Of a stretch of DNA of 7,130 bases, positions 1-5,546 are shown piece after piece. The position numbers and the translations under genes were made by a program. The stretch is from Thermodesulfobacteriales bacterium (GTDB lineage Bacteria; Desulfobacterota_D; UBA1144; Nemesobacterales; UBA2774). The stretch spans positions 1-7,130 of the forward strand of contig SPCL01000105.1 of NCBI GenBank assembly GCA_004525335.1, given 5' to 3'. Position 1 is the first letter of the stretch, and each line of letters starts with the position of its first letter. A model generated the notes under the pieces. It did no database searches and had not been told where the DNA came from. It was given only the letters and a program-made list of their open reading frames with translations.

Positions 1-405
1 ACCATATGGTGTTTGCTCAATAAAACGCGAGACTCTTTGACAATTTATCTCAGTTAACGGAATCTCTTTAACTTTACCGTATCTACTCCCCCTGGCTACA
101 AGATCACGGACTGATTTTGTAACTTTATCCGTATTATTTAAATCAAGTATCCCTTCTGCCCCTGTTCTAATTACTTCATAATCTTTTTTCCTGAGATAAG
201 AAGCTATTTCAGCATTGCATCCCCGCAACAAAAAACCTCTGGTGAATTGCGCTTCGAGTTGGTCAGATAATTCTTCGATCTTGCAATTAATTGGTACCTC
301 AGCAGAATAAATCCAAGGGAGTCCCGACAGGGGCAGATTTACAGAATGAAATTTAGGGGATTCTATTTCTTTATAAGACCAGCTTAGAGGTATATTTCTT
401 TTCAA
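1..405 (-). CDS. partial protein, possibly DUF2156 / MprF C-terminal-like (left edge truncated)
   Basis: An open frame runs on the minus strand from about 438 to the left edge with no stop, so the 3' end of the gene lies outside the window. It has no ATG. The best start is TTG at 405, preceded by AGGT six bases upstream and by a plausible promoter at 438-465. That gives 135 visible residues. The pattern near residues 70-110 (GCNAEIASYLRKKDYEVIRTG, followed shortly by GILDL) and the basic stretch after it (KVTKSVRDLVARGSRYGK) resemble the DUF2156 domain. That acyltransferase-like fold forms the C-terminal part of the lysyl-phosphatidylglycerol synthase MprF and also occurs in standalone proteins. 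The family link is from memory of the pattern, not from an alignment. An ATG at 445 opens another frame that stops after 23 codons, so a frameshifted N-terminus is possible. That the frame is coding is fairly likely; the function is tentative. Confidence 0.5.
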   Translation of the reverse strand, partial: MKRNIPLSWSYKEIESPKFHSVNLPLSGLPWIYSAEVPINCKIEELSDQLEAQFTRGFLLRGCNAEIASYLRKKDYEVIRTGAEGILDLNNTDKVTKSVRDLVARGSRYGKVKEIPLTEINCQRVSRFIEQTPYG

Positions 406-437
406 AGTTTGACCTATGAGTAAGTTCTTGAGGCAAA

Positions 438-465
438 ATCATACATTAATAATTGGACTGAGCAA
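438..465 (-). promoter_or_regulatory. possible sigma70-type promoter for the left-edge gene
   Basis: On the minus strand, TTGCTC (465-460) and TATGAT (443-438) are separated by 16 bases. The -10 matches consensus at five of six positions, but the -35 matches only in TTG. Transcription would start near 431, about 26 bases before the TTG start at 405. The site lies back to back with the lipoprotein promoter at 481-509. Confidence 0.35.
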
Positions 466-480
466 AATTCATGCCTCATA

Positions 481-509
481 TTGGGAAAAGCTCAGACATT
501 CTATATAAT
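481..509 (+). promoter_or_regulatory. sigma70-type promoter of the lipoprotein gene
   Basis: TTGGGA (481-486) is a four-of-six -35, followed by a 17-base spacer and a perfect TATAAT -10 at 504-509. Expected transcription start is near 516, giving a leader of under 30 bases before the ATG at 544. This also argues against the ATG at 520 as start, since it would be almost at the 5' end of the mRNA and upstream of the ribosome site. Confidence 0.65.
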
Positions 510-528
510 GTAATTACTAATGATCTTT

Positions 529-536
529 AAGGAGGG
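529..536 (+). promoter_or_regulatory. Shine-Dalgarno site that fixes the lipoprotein start
   Basis: AAGGAGGG lies seven bases before the ATG at 544. It falls inside the longer frame that opens at 520, so 544 rather than 520 is the translation start. Only from 544 does the protein begin with a normal lipoprotein signal peptide. Confidence 0.8.
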
Positions 537-543
537 ATCAAAT

Positions 544-1083
544 ATGAACTCTAAAACTCTATGGCTAGTACCGATGTTAATAAGTGGGTTACTTTTTATA
601 TCATGCAACCAAAATGAAGAATCTAAATCGGATGCGAATCAGACGACATATGAGAGTCCCTTTGATTATTGCAAAGCAGTTGGAAATATAAATATACCAG
701 GATCAGAATATACTGGTCCTAAAGTTCCTGATACGATTGCTGAAAAGCTAAGAAAAGATATGGGTGTATCCGAAACTATGCCTGAGGATATGTTTAACGA
801 TGGAACATCATGGCGCTGTATGGATGGAAATGTTTACGCTTGTAATGTTGGGGCCAATCTACCATGCCAGGAAAGAGGAGATTTTAGTAAAGAACCTAAC
901 CAGGGAATGCTTAACTACTGCGGTGAGAACCCGGATGCAGAATTTATTCCTATGTATGCCAGTGGACGTACCACAGTTTATGAATGGAAATGTGATAACG
1001 GCACACCTGAGATAGCAAAGCAGATTGCTGAGACAGATAAAGCTGGATATATAAAAAGTATCTGGTACGAAATTAAGCCTTAA
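544..1083 (+). CDS. predicted lipoprotein with six conserved-looking cysteines, function unknown
   Basis: This is a 179-residue protein with a type II (lipoprotein) signal peptide: a short polar start, a hydrophobic core at about residues 6-19, and a lipobox FISC with the lipidated Cys21. The lipobox is slightly atypical because Phe replaces Leu at -3. A polar linker follows (22-38), then a compact domain of about 140 residues with six cysteines (43, 92, 100, 108, 126, 150), enough for three disulfides. Notable motifs are SPFDYC, TGPKVP, SWRCMDGNVYAC, GANLPC, FIPMYASGRTTVYEWKC and the C-terminal IWYEI. I recall this combination from uncharacterised exported proteins in several bacterial phyla, but I know no assigned function. 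It should sit anchored in a membrane on the outer or periplasmic side. It is a single-gene unit with its own promoter, convergent with the transketolase genes. Confidence 0.85.
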   Translation: MNSKTLWLVPMLISGLLFISCNQNEESKSDANQTTYESPFDYCKAVGNINIPGSEYTGPKVPDTIAEKLRKDMGVSETMPEDMFNDGTSWRCMDGNVYACNVGANLPCQERGDFSKEPNQGMLNYCGENPDAEFIPMYASGRTTVYEWKCDNGTPEIAKQIAETDKAGYIKSIWYEIKP

Positions 1084-1119
1084 TAATAGTTTTATATTTT
1101 AGGAATATAGAATTAGAAG

Positions 1120-1148
1120 AAAAGTACTATTTCCGCTTAAGCACTTTT
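1120..1148. terminator. weak possible bidirectional terminator between convergent genes
   Basis: AAAAGT (1120-1125) pairs with ACTTTT (1143-1148) around a loop that contains the self-complementary GCTTAAGC (1135-1142). A run of seven T follows on the plus strand and a TTTTCTTCT tract on the minus strand. The stem is only six AT-rich pairs and overlaps the end of the transketolase gene, so the call rests mainly on the convergent position. Confidence 0.3.
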
Positions 1149-2116
1149 TTTACTGCTTTAATAATACCTTTTGAATCGAGACCGAACTTCTTCATCAACT
1201 CATTGGGTTCCCCTGATTCTCCGAAGCGGTCCATCAGAGCCACATATTCCATGGGCACAGGAGAATTTGCTGCAACAACCTCAGCCACTGCGCTACCTAA
1301 ACCGCCGTGAACTTGATGCTCCTCCGCAGAAACTATTGCCCCCGTTTCTTTGGCAGCTTTAATAATAGCCTTCTCGTCAATTGGCTTTACGGTATGGCAA
1401 TTGATAACTCTCACACTTATTCCATCACCACTAAGCTTCTCTGCCGCAATTAATGCTTCGTAGACCAAAGACCCGCATGCAATAACAGTTACATCATTTC
1501 CTTCTCTATATGTATCAGCTCTGCCTATTTGAAATGGAGTATTATCTGTGGTAATTACCGGAATTTTTCCCCTTCCAAAGCGCATATATACGGGTCTTTC
1601 AATACGGGCGATTTCAATAGCTGCTTTTTTAGTCTCCCAGTAATCACAGGGAACAATGACGGTTAGATTTGGGAGGCACCTGGTGATGGCAATATCTTCC
1701 ATTGCCTGATGCGTAGCGCCGTCAGGTCCTACTGATATGCCGGCATGAGCACCCATAATTTTAACATTGGCCATGCTGTAACAGATGCTGACTCGAATCT
1801 GATCCCAGTTCCTTCCGGGATTAAATGTCGCGTAGGAGGACATATATGGAATTTTGCCTGAGAAAGCCATACCCGCTGCAAGTCCCGCCATATTCTGCTC
1901 GGCGATACCTACTTCAACAAATCTGTTTGGGAATGTTTCTTTAAACTTTGCGTTACGTGTTGATTCTGTAAGATCACAACACAATACGACAACATTTTTA
2001 TCCGCCTCGCCTGCTTCAACAACTCCTTCGCCATAACCGTTTCTAGCAGGTACCTGATCCGGGCTGTCAAAAATATTTTCAGCCAAATGAAATTTTTTGT
2101 TTAGATTATTACTCAT
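1127..2116 (-). CDS. tkt: transketolase, C-terminal subunit (pyrimidine-binding and C-terminal domains)
   Basis: This is a 329-residue protein matching the second half of transketolase, which moves two-carbon ketol units between sugar phosphates in the non-oxidative pentose phosphate pathway. Residues about 25-190 form the pyrimidine-binding domain. GIAEQN (70-75) contains Glu73, the residue that activates the thiamine ring, and GAHAGISVGPDGATHQAMED carries active-site histidines at about 124 and 136. The region from about 200 to the end is the transketolase C-terminal domain, with HTVKPID and SAEEHQVHGGLG. On its own it lacks the diphosphate-binding half, which the overlapping upstream gene supplies. 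The ATG overlaps the upstream stop in ATGAGTAA and has no good ribosome site of its own, so translational coupling is likely. Split transketolases of this layout are common in archaea and many bacteria. A 1-deoxyxylulose-5-phosphate synthase subunit is less likely, because that enzyme is normally a single longer chain. Confidence 0.96.
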   Translation of the reverse strand: MSNNLNKKFHLAENIFDSPDQVPARNGYGEGVVEAGEADKNVVVLCCDLTESTRNAKFKETFPNRFVEVGIAEQNMAGLAAGMAFSGKIPYMSSYATFNPGRNWDQIRVSICYSMANVKIMGAHAGISVGPDGATHQAMEDIAITRCLPNLTVIVPCDYWETKKAAIEIARIERPVYMRFGRGKIPVITTDNTPFQIGRADTYREGNDVTVIACGSLVYEALIAAEKLSGDGISVRVINCHTVKPIDEKAIIKAAKETGAIVSAEEHQVHGGLGSAVAEVVAANSPVPMEYVALMDRFGESGEPNELMKKFGLDSKGIIKAVKKVLKRK

Positions 2117-2969
2117 GTTCGCAGGTTATCTTTCCGCCTAAGGATCTTAATTGCTCAAGCTCGGAAAGAGCTTTCTCAGCTTCTTCTTTATTAGGCGGCT
2201 TTCCGTGCCATTCCGGTTTAAATTCCATAAAGTCTACCCCTTTACCCGGTATGGTATGCGCCAAGAGCACCTTAGGCTTCTCAAATATCGTCTCTTCAAA
2301 AGCTTCTATCAACCTTCTGATATTATGACCATCCACTTCAATTACATGAAAACCAAATGATGTTAATTTGTCTTTTAGAGGCTCAAGAGGCATTACGTCC
2401 TCAGTGAATCCATCAATCTGTATATTATTTCTATCTACAATAAGGGTGAAATTATGAAGACGGTTTTTGCCTATAAACATCAGAGCTTCCCAAATCTGCC
2501 CCTCGTTCATTTCTCCGTCCCCGACCATGCAGAAGACTTTAGACCTCTTATCATCCATCTTTGCAGCCATAGCCATTCCAGCCGCAATCGACAAACCCTG
2601 AGCAAGTGGGCCGCCTGATGCTTCTAGTCCAGGTAGCGCACCTTTGTGTGGATGGCCTTGTAATCTGGATCCAAGTTTTCTAAGTGTAGTTATTTCTTTT
2701 TTAGGATAGTAGCCAGCCTCAGCAAGAGTTGCATAAAGAACGGGGCAAATATGCGCGTTACTTAATACAAATCTATCCCTATCTTCCCAATCAGGATTTT
2801 TAGGGTCATGCTTCATTATGTGAAAATATAGGGTTGAGAAAATATCAGCTGTGCCAAGCGAGCCTGCAGAATGACCGGACCCTGCCTTTTCAAGCATAAT
2901 AATAATGTCCTCACGTATGTGAGTCGCCATGTCTTCAAGATATTCTATTTGAGTATCTGTAACCGCCAC
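2109..2969 (-). CDS. tkt: transketolase, N-terminal (TPP diphosphate-binding) subunit
   Basis: This is a 286-residue protein matching the first half of transketolase. From the GTG at 2969: GSGHSAGSLG at residues 30-39; LSNAHICPVLYATL at about 69-82, where family members more often read LSKGHA; ASGGPLAQGLS at about 117-127; and the thiamine-diphosphate/magnesium motif from GDGEMNEG (150-157) to DRNNIQIDG, with the metal-binding NN at 181-182. PEWHGKPPN near the end is also typical. It pairs with the next gene downstream, which it overlaps by 8 nt, to make the complete enzyme. The start is uncertain. GTG at 2984 would add five residues but has no ribosome site, while GTG at 2969 has GAGG nine bases upstream. 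An ATG at residue 14 is a third choice. I saw no convincing promoter in 2985-3058. Confidence 0.95.
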   Translation of the reverse strand: MAVTDTQIEYLEDMATHIREDIIIMLEKAGSGHSAGSLGTADIFSTLYFHIMKHDPKNPDWEDRDRFVLSNAHICPVLYATLAEAGYYPKKEITTLRKLGSRLQGHPHKGALPGLEASGGPLAQGLSIAAGMAMAAKMDDKRSKVFCMVGDGEMNEGQIWEALMFIGKNRLHNFTLIVDRNNIQIDGFTEDVMPLEPLKDKLTSFGFHVIEVDGHNIRRLIEAFEETIFEKPKVLLAHTIPGKGVDFMEFKPEWHGKPPNKEEAEKALSELEQLRSLGGKITCEHE

Positions 2970-2978
2970 TATTTCAAT

Positions 2979-2982
2979 CCTC
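2979..2982 (-). promoter_or_regulatory. Shine-Dalgarno core favouring the GTG at 2969
   Basis: GAGG on the minus strand lies nine bases before the GTG at 2969. It sits inside the alternative GTGAGG that begins at 2984, so the site supports the shorter transketolase N-subunit. Spacing is at the long end of the usual range. Confidence 0.45.
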
Positions 2983-3058
2983 ACAAAGTTAATATGTCTT
3001 TCCTAATATAATCAATACTATATTAGAATTCTATACTAAGAAAAAGAGGCGTTCTATA

Positions 3059-3067
3059 GGGGGGGGG
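3059..3067. repeat. nine-G homopolymer
   Basis: Nine consecutive G on the plus strand (C9 on the minus strand) lie between the TraR/DksA-family gene and the transketolase pair, about 90 bases upstream of the transketolase start. Such a run stands out in this AT-rich sequence and is of a length prone to slippage. Confidence 0.9.
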
Positions 3068-3108
3068 TGATCTGAATTGTGATTGATTCGAGTATGAAAT
3101 AATAGAGA

Positions 3109-3435
3109 TTATTCCAGCTCACTTGCGCAGTTAAAGCAGCGGTTAGTATATGGCAGGGCTTCCAGACGTCCTGCTCTTATAGGGCCGTCACATACCTCAC
3201 AAATGCCGTATTTGTTCTTTTCAGCGCGGGATAGCGCTTCGTATATCTGATTTAATTCTAGGCGAGTGCTCTCTTCGAGTTGTTCAACAACCTCGTCGTT
3301 CTCACGCTCTTGCGCCTGTTCGCTCCAATCTTTAGCATGAGTTTTTCTAAGTGAGTCCTCTACTCTATTGAGACGCTCTTCCAGCTCTTGCTTTTTTAAG
3401 TTTAGTCTTTCAACAATTTCTTCATATTCACTCAT
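3109..3435 (-). CDS. TraR/DksA-family C4 zinc-finger protein
   Basis: This 108-residue protein is built like short DksA/TraR relatives. An N-terminal charged coiled coil (about 1-72) is broken by the family hallmark DWSEQAQERENDEV (36-49). A C-terminal four-cysteine zinc finger follows: CEVC (79-82) and CFNC (100-103), with GPIRAGRLEALP between. DksA itself is about 150 residues and acts with ppGpp in the secondary channel of RNA polymerase. Short members such as TraR and YocK-like proteins share the fold. The acidic DxxDxA tip of E. coli DksA is not present in that form, so a DksA-like effect on transcription is only inferred. The ATG at 3435 has AGGGAG about seven bases upstream. The gene is followed by the transketolase pair on the same strand after a 139-base gap, so cotranscription is possible but not shown. 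Paired 15-base direct repeats lie in its control region. Confidence 0.92.
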   Translation of the reverse strand: MSEYEEIVERLNLKKQELEERLNRVEDSLRKTHAKDWSEQAQERENDEVVEQLEESTRLELNQIYEALSRAEKNKYGICEVCDGPIRAGRLEALPYTNRCFNCASELE

Positions 3436-3466
3436 AACTAAGCTCCCTGACCTTTATAGAAAAACC

Positions 3467-3500
3467 ATATAACATTAACATAACAATACAACATTAACAT
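3467..3500. repeat. two 15-base direct repeats upstream of the zinc-finger gene
   Basis: ATATAACATTAACAT (3467-3481) and ATACAACATTAACAT (3486-3500) differ at one base and are spaced four bases apart, a period of 19. They lie 32-65 bases upstream of the TraR/DksA-family ATG, where promoter or operator sites are expected. They may bind a regulator on one face of the helix (inference). The minus strand also offers TATAAA near 3453-3458 as a weak -10. Confidence 0.55.
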
Positions 3501-3657
3501 ATCTCGAGTTTTAAAATAGGGCGTTAAACGGGCTCCTGCGAAATAATGCTTAAATTGAAAGAAAACAGGACTCAATAGATTGATTTCACAAAATGAAGCA
3601 ATATCTAATGAATCCGGATTACTTTTATGAACTTTTTATCTTGATTTTAAGTGGTAC

Positions 3658-3942
3658 TTAAAGTACTTCTAGGATTGTTTGTTTGAAGATGGGGTTGAGC
3701 TTGTCCATATCAGTATCTCTGATCATCCAGCAGTCAACTTTTCCTATATCTTTTGTGAGAACGAGATTGAACCCATTTTCCTTACCCCAGAACATTTGCT
3801 CTTGAAGAGATGTATAGTCCTTCTTCTCTCTATCATCAAGATCTTCCATCGGTTTGTTAAGGGTGGTTCTCTTAAGCTCTCCGATATATATGTGGCGTGA
3901 GTTTCTAGCCTTATGATTTTGTAAATTTTCTGTATTAAGCAT
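3658..3942 (-). CDS. hypothetical 94-residue protein, family not recognised
   Basis: I do not recognise this protein. It has no signal peptide or membrane segment, is highly charged, and should be cytoplasmic. The first half is basic and polar (NHKARNSRHIYIGELKRTTL) with an acidic stretch PMEDLDDREKKDY. The second half looks like a small alpha/beta unit: MFWGKENGFNLVLTKDIGKV, then DCWMIRDTDMDKLNPIF. It has one cysteine. The ATG at 3942 has a strong GGGGAGAAG nine bases upstream, which is the main reason to accept it as a gene. Neighbours on both sides are on the same strand but well spaced (222 and 174 bases), so it is probably a single-gene unit. No clear promoter or terminator was seen. Confidence 0.7.
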   Translation of the reverse strand: MLNTENLQNHKARNSRHIYIGELKRTTLNKPMEDLDDREKKDYTSLQEQMFWGKENGFNLVLTKDIGKVDCWMIRDTDMDKLNPIFKQTILEVL

Positions 3943-4042
3943 AGTTTTTAACTTCTCCCCTTTTGTGTTTTAAAACCCATCTTTTTCTAACGCAGTGATA
4001 GGATAAGCACAAACTACCTCAATTCAAGAGGCAATTTGCGAA

Positions 4043-4095
4043 TAATGGAAAATTAACCCAGTTTTCAGATGGAATTAATGGAAAATTAACTCAGT
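4043..4095. repeat. pair of 20-base direct repeats with 33-base period
   Basis: TAATGGAAAATTAACCCAGT (4043-4062) recurs as TAATGGAAAATTAACTCAGT (4076-4095) with one mismatch. The start-to-start distance of 33 bases is close to three helical turns. The pair lies between the 94-residue gene and the cysteine-rich gene, downstream of the latter. It may be a remnant of a local duplication or a binding site for a regulator of the 94-residue gene. Confidence 0.7.
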
Positions 4096-4105
4096 CGAAC
4101 TAGTT
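4081..4105 (-). terminator. weak possible terminator of the cysteine-rich gene
   Basis: About 12 bases past the stop codon on the minus strand, AACTAGT and ACTGAGTT can pair around a TCG loop with one bulged base (4088-4105), followed by TAATTTTC. The stem is short and AT-rich. It also overlaps the second copy of the direct repeat at 4076-4095. Confidence 0.3.
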
Positions 4106-4116
4106 ATCATAAGTCA

Positions 4117-4425
4117 CTAACACGGCTTACTTTTTTTACAGGATTCGACGCAGTTATCATCAACTTTGTCTCTGCAGCACTGGTTACCATTATCAATATT
4201 TAGGCAGCAGCACTGATTATCTGTACACGTTTCACTACCGCAAGTATTTTGAGCTACCTCTATACCTATCCCGGAATCCGGGAAAGCATTGAAATCTACA
4301 TCTAAAAACGTAACTAGCTCTGCTTGAGTAGGCTCCGCCTGTACATTATTTACATATACAAATCCGCCTACCAAAATTACTATTAGAACCGCATTTAATA
4401 TTAGTGCTTTCATTAAGTTTGTCAT
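4117..4425 (-). CDS. small secreted cysteine-rich protein, function unknown
   Basis: This 102-residue protein has an N-terminal export signal: Lys6, a hydrophobic core at about 7-24, and a likely signal peptidase site after VQA (30). If uncleaved it would be a single membrane anchor. The mature part has an acidic linker (31-60) and a C-terminal 41-residue segment holding ten cysteines (62, 67, 72, 73, 74, 83, 84, 92, 96, 102), including a CCC and a CC. The even count suits up to five disulfides or a metal cluster, outside the cytoplasm. I do not recognise the family; the compact pattern recalls disulfide-rich peptides in general only. The ATG at 4425 has a near-perfect TAGGAGG eight bases upstream and a strong promoter just before it, so expression may be high. 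The divergent neighbour is the ABC exporter, but a functional link is speculative. Confidence 0.82.
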   Translation of the reverse strand: MTNLMKALILNAVLIVILVGGFVYVNNVQAEPTQAELVTFLDVDFNAFPDSGIGIEVAQNTCGSETCTDNQCCCLNIDNGNQCCRDKVDDNCVESCKKSKPC

Positions 4426-4446
4426 ATTAATTTCCTCCTATCTATG

Positions 4447-4474
4447 AGTATAAGTATTAAATATTGGGAGTCAA
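4447..4474 (-). promoter_or_regulatory. sigma70-type promoter of the cysteine-rich gene
   Basis: On the minus strand, TTGACT (4474-4469) and TATACT (4452-4447) are separated by 16 bases, each matching consensus at five of six positions. Transcription would start near 4440, so the leader would be only about 15 bases and hold little beyond the ribosome site at 4440-4434. Confidence 0.6.
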
Positions 4475-4619
4475 TGATATTTTCTCAGTCAATCAGTTGC
4501 ACATACGGAGTTAACACTTTCTATAAATAATTAGAAGCAATCTCCTGAGAAATTGAATCTAATAAGTGAAATCCAGATTATCAGATATACTATAAAATTT
4601 TCTCAAGAAAGGGGATTAT

Positions 4620-5546
4620 GTGCAATCAATAATTTCAGTACAGAATCTAAGTAAGACTTACGCCTCCGGACTTAAGGCTTTAAACAATATAAACCTTGAT
4701 ATCCATGAGGGCGAGATTTTTGCGCTCTTGGGTCCAAACGGCGCAGGAAAAACAACTCTGATAAACATTATCTGTGGAATAGTTAATCCAGGCGAAGGGA
4801 CAGTACTCGCTGACGGTCATGATATCCTTTCAGACTATCGGGCGGCAAGAACCAAGATAGGTCTGGTCCCACAGGAATTGACCACCGATGTTTTCGAAAC
4901 CGTGCGGGCAACAATGAATTTCAGCCGCGGCTTATTCGGAAAACCCCCTGACCCGGAGTATATAGAGAAAGTGCTGCGCAACCTTTCGCTATGGGATAAA
5001 AAGGACTCTAAAATAATCACGTTATCAGGTGGCATGAAACGCCGTGTATTAATAGCTAAAGCGCTCTCGCATGAACCCAAGATACTCTTTCTCGATGAAC
5101 CCTCCGCCGGAGTGGATGTGGAGCTGAGGCGCGATATGTGGGAGATGGTTAGAAAGCTTAGAGAAAACGGAGTGACCATTATCCTTACGACTCATTATAT
5201 TGAAGAGGCTGAGGAGATGGCAGACCGTGTGGGTGTAATTAATAACGGTGAGATAATCCTGGTTGAGGATAAAGCTCAATTAATGCAGAAACTTGGCAAA
5301 AAGCAAATAAGATTAGAGCTACTTGATTCATTAGAATCAATTCCTGAGACGCTTTCAGAACATTCACTTGAGCTATCATCAGACGGAAACGAGCTGCTCT
5401 ACACATACGACACACGCGGCGAGCAGACGGGAATTACGGTACTGCTTAGAAGCCTTACCGAGCACGGAATAGACTTTAAAGACCTGCATACGAGAGAAAG
5501 CACATTGGAAGAAATATTCGTCAGTCTGGTGACCAAAAAGAAATGA
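4620..5546 (+). CDS. yadG: ABC exporter ATP-binding protein, YadG-like
   Basis: This 308-residue nucleotide-binding subunit drives an ABC-2 type exporter at the inner face of the cytoplasmic membrane. All ATPase motifs are intact: Walker A GPNGAGKTT (38-46), Q-loop Gln85 in GLVPQEL, signature LSGGMKRR (135-142), Walker B ILFLDE with catalytic Glu160, D-loop AGVD, and switch His192 in TTHYIEEAE. LVPQE, SGGMKRR, DEPSAGVDVELRR and the C-terminal LEEIFVSLV closely follow E. coli YadG, and the next gene matches YadH. The start is GTG at 4620 with AAAGGGG five bases upstream. The overlapping ATG at 4618 is in another frame and stops after four codons. The substrate is unknown; family members are annotated as drug, polysaccharide or lipid exporters without firm proof. 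No convincing promoter was seen, apart from a lone TATACT at 4586-4591. Confidence 0.95.
   Translation: MQSIISVQNLSKTYASGLKALNNINLDIHEGEIFALLGPNGAGKTTLINIICGIVNPGEGTVLADGHDILSDYRAARTKIGLVPQELTTDVFETVRATMNFSRGLFGKPPDPEYIEKVLRNLSLWDKKDSKIITLSGGMKRRVLIAKALSHEPKILFLDEPSAGVDVELRRDMWEMVRKLRENGVTIILTTHYIEEAEEMADRVGVINNGEIILVEDKAQLMQKLGKKQIRLELLDSLESIPETLSEHSLELSSDGNELLYTYDTRGEQTGITVLLRSLTEHGIDFKDLHTRESTLEEIFVSLVTKKK

Noticed and set aside
3024..3033. Perfect 10-base palindrome TAGAATTCTA upstream of the transketolase pair
   Set aside because: Short palindromes are expected in AT-rich DNA, and the flanks do not extend the symmetry, so an operator call is not supported.
3612..3621. Palindrome AATCCGGATT downstream of the 94-residue gene
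   Set aside because: It has no loop and no T run, so it is not a credible terminator.
3592..3663. Plus-strand mini-frame of 23 codons starting ATGAAGCAATAT
   Set aside because: No ribosome site, no promoter, and it runs into the 3' end of the opposite-strand gene; nothing supports translation.
4497..4527. TTGCAC and TATAAA as a promoter for the exporter
   Set aside because: The spacer is 19 bases, the -35 is weak, and the distance to the start is about 90 bases; not convincing enough to annotate.
4618..4632. ATG two bases before the yadG-like GTG start
   Set aside because: It opens a four-codon frame only; the ATPase frame clearly begins with the overlapping GTG at 4620.
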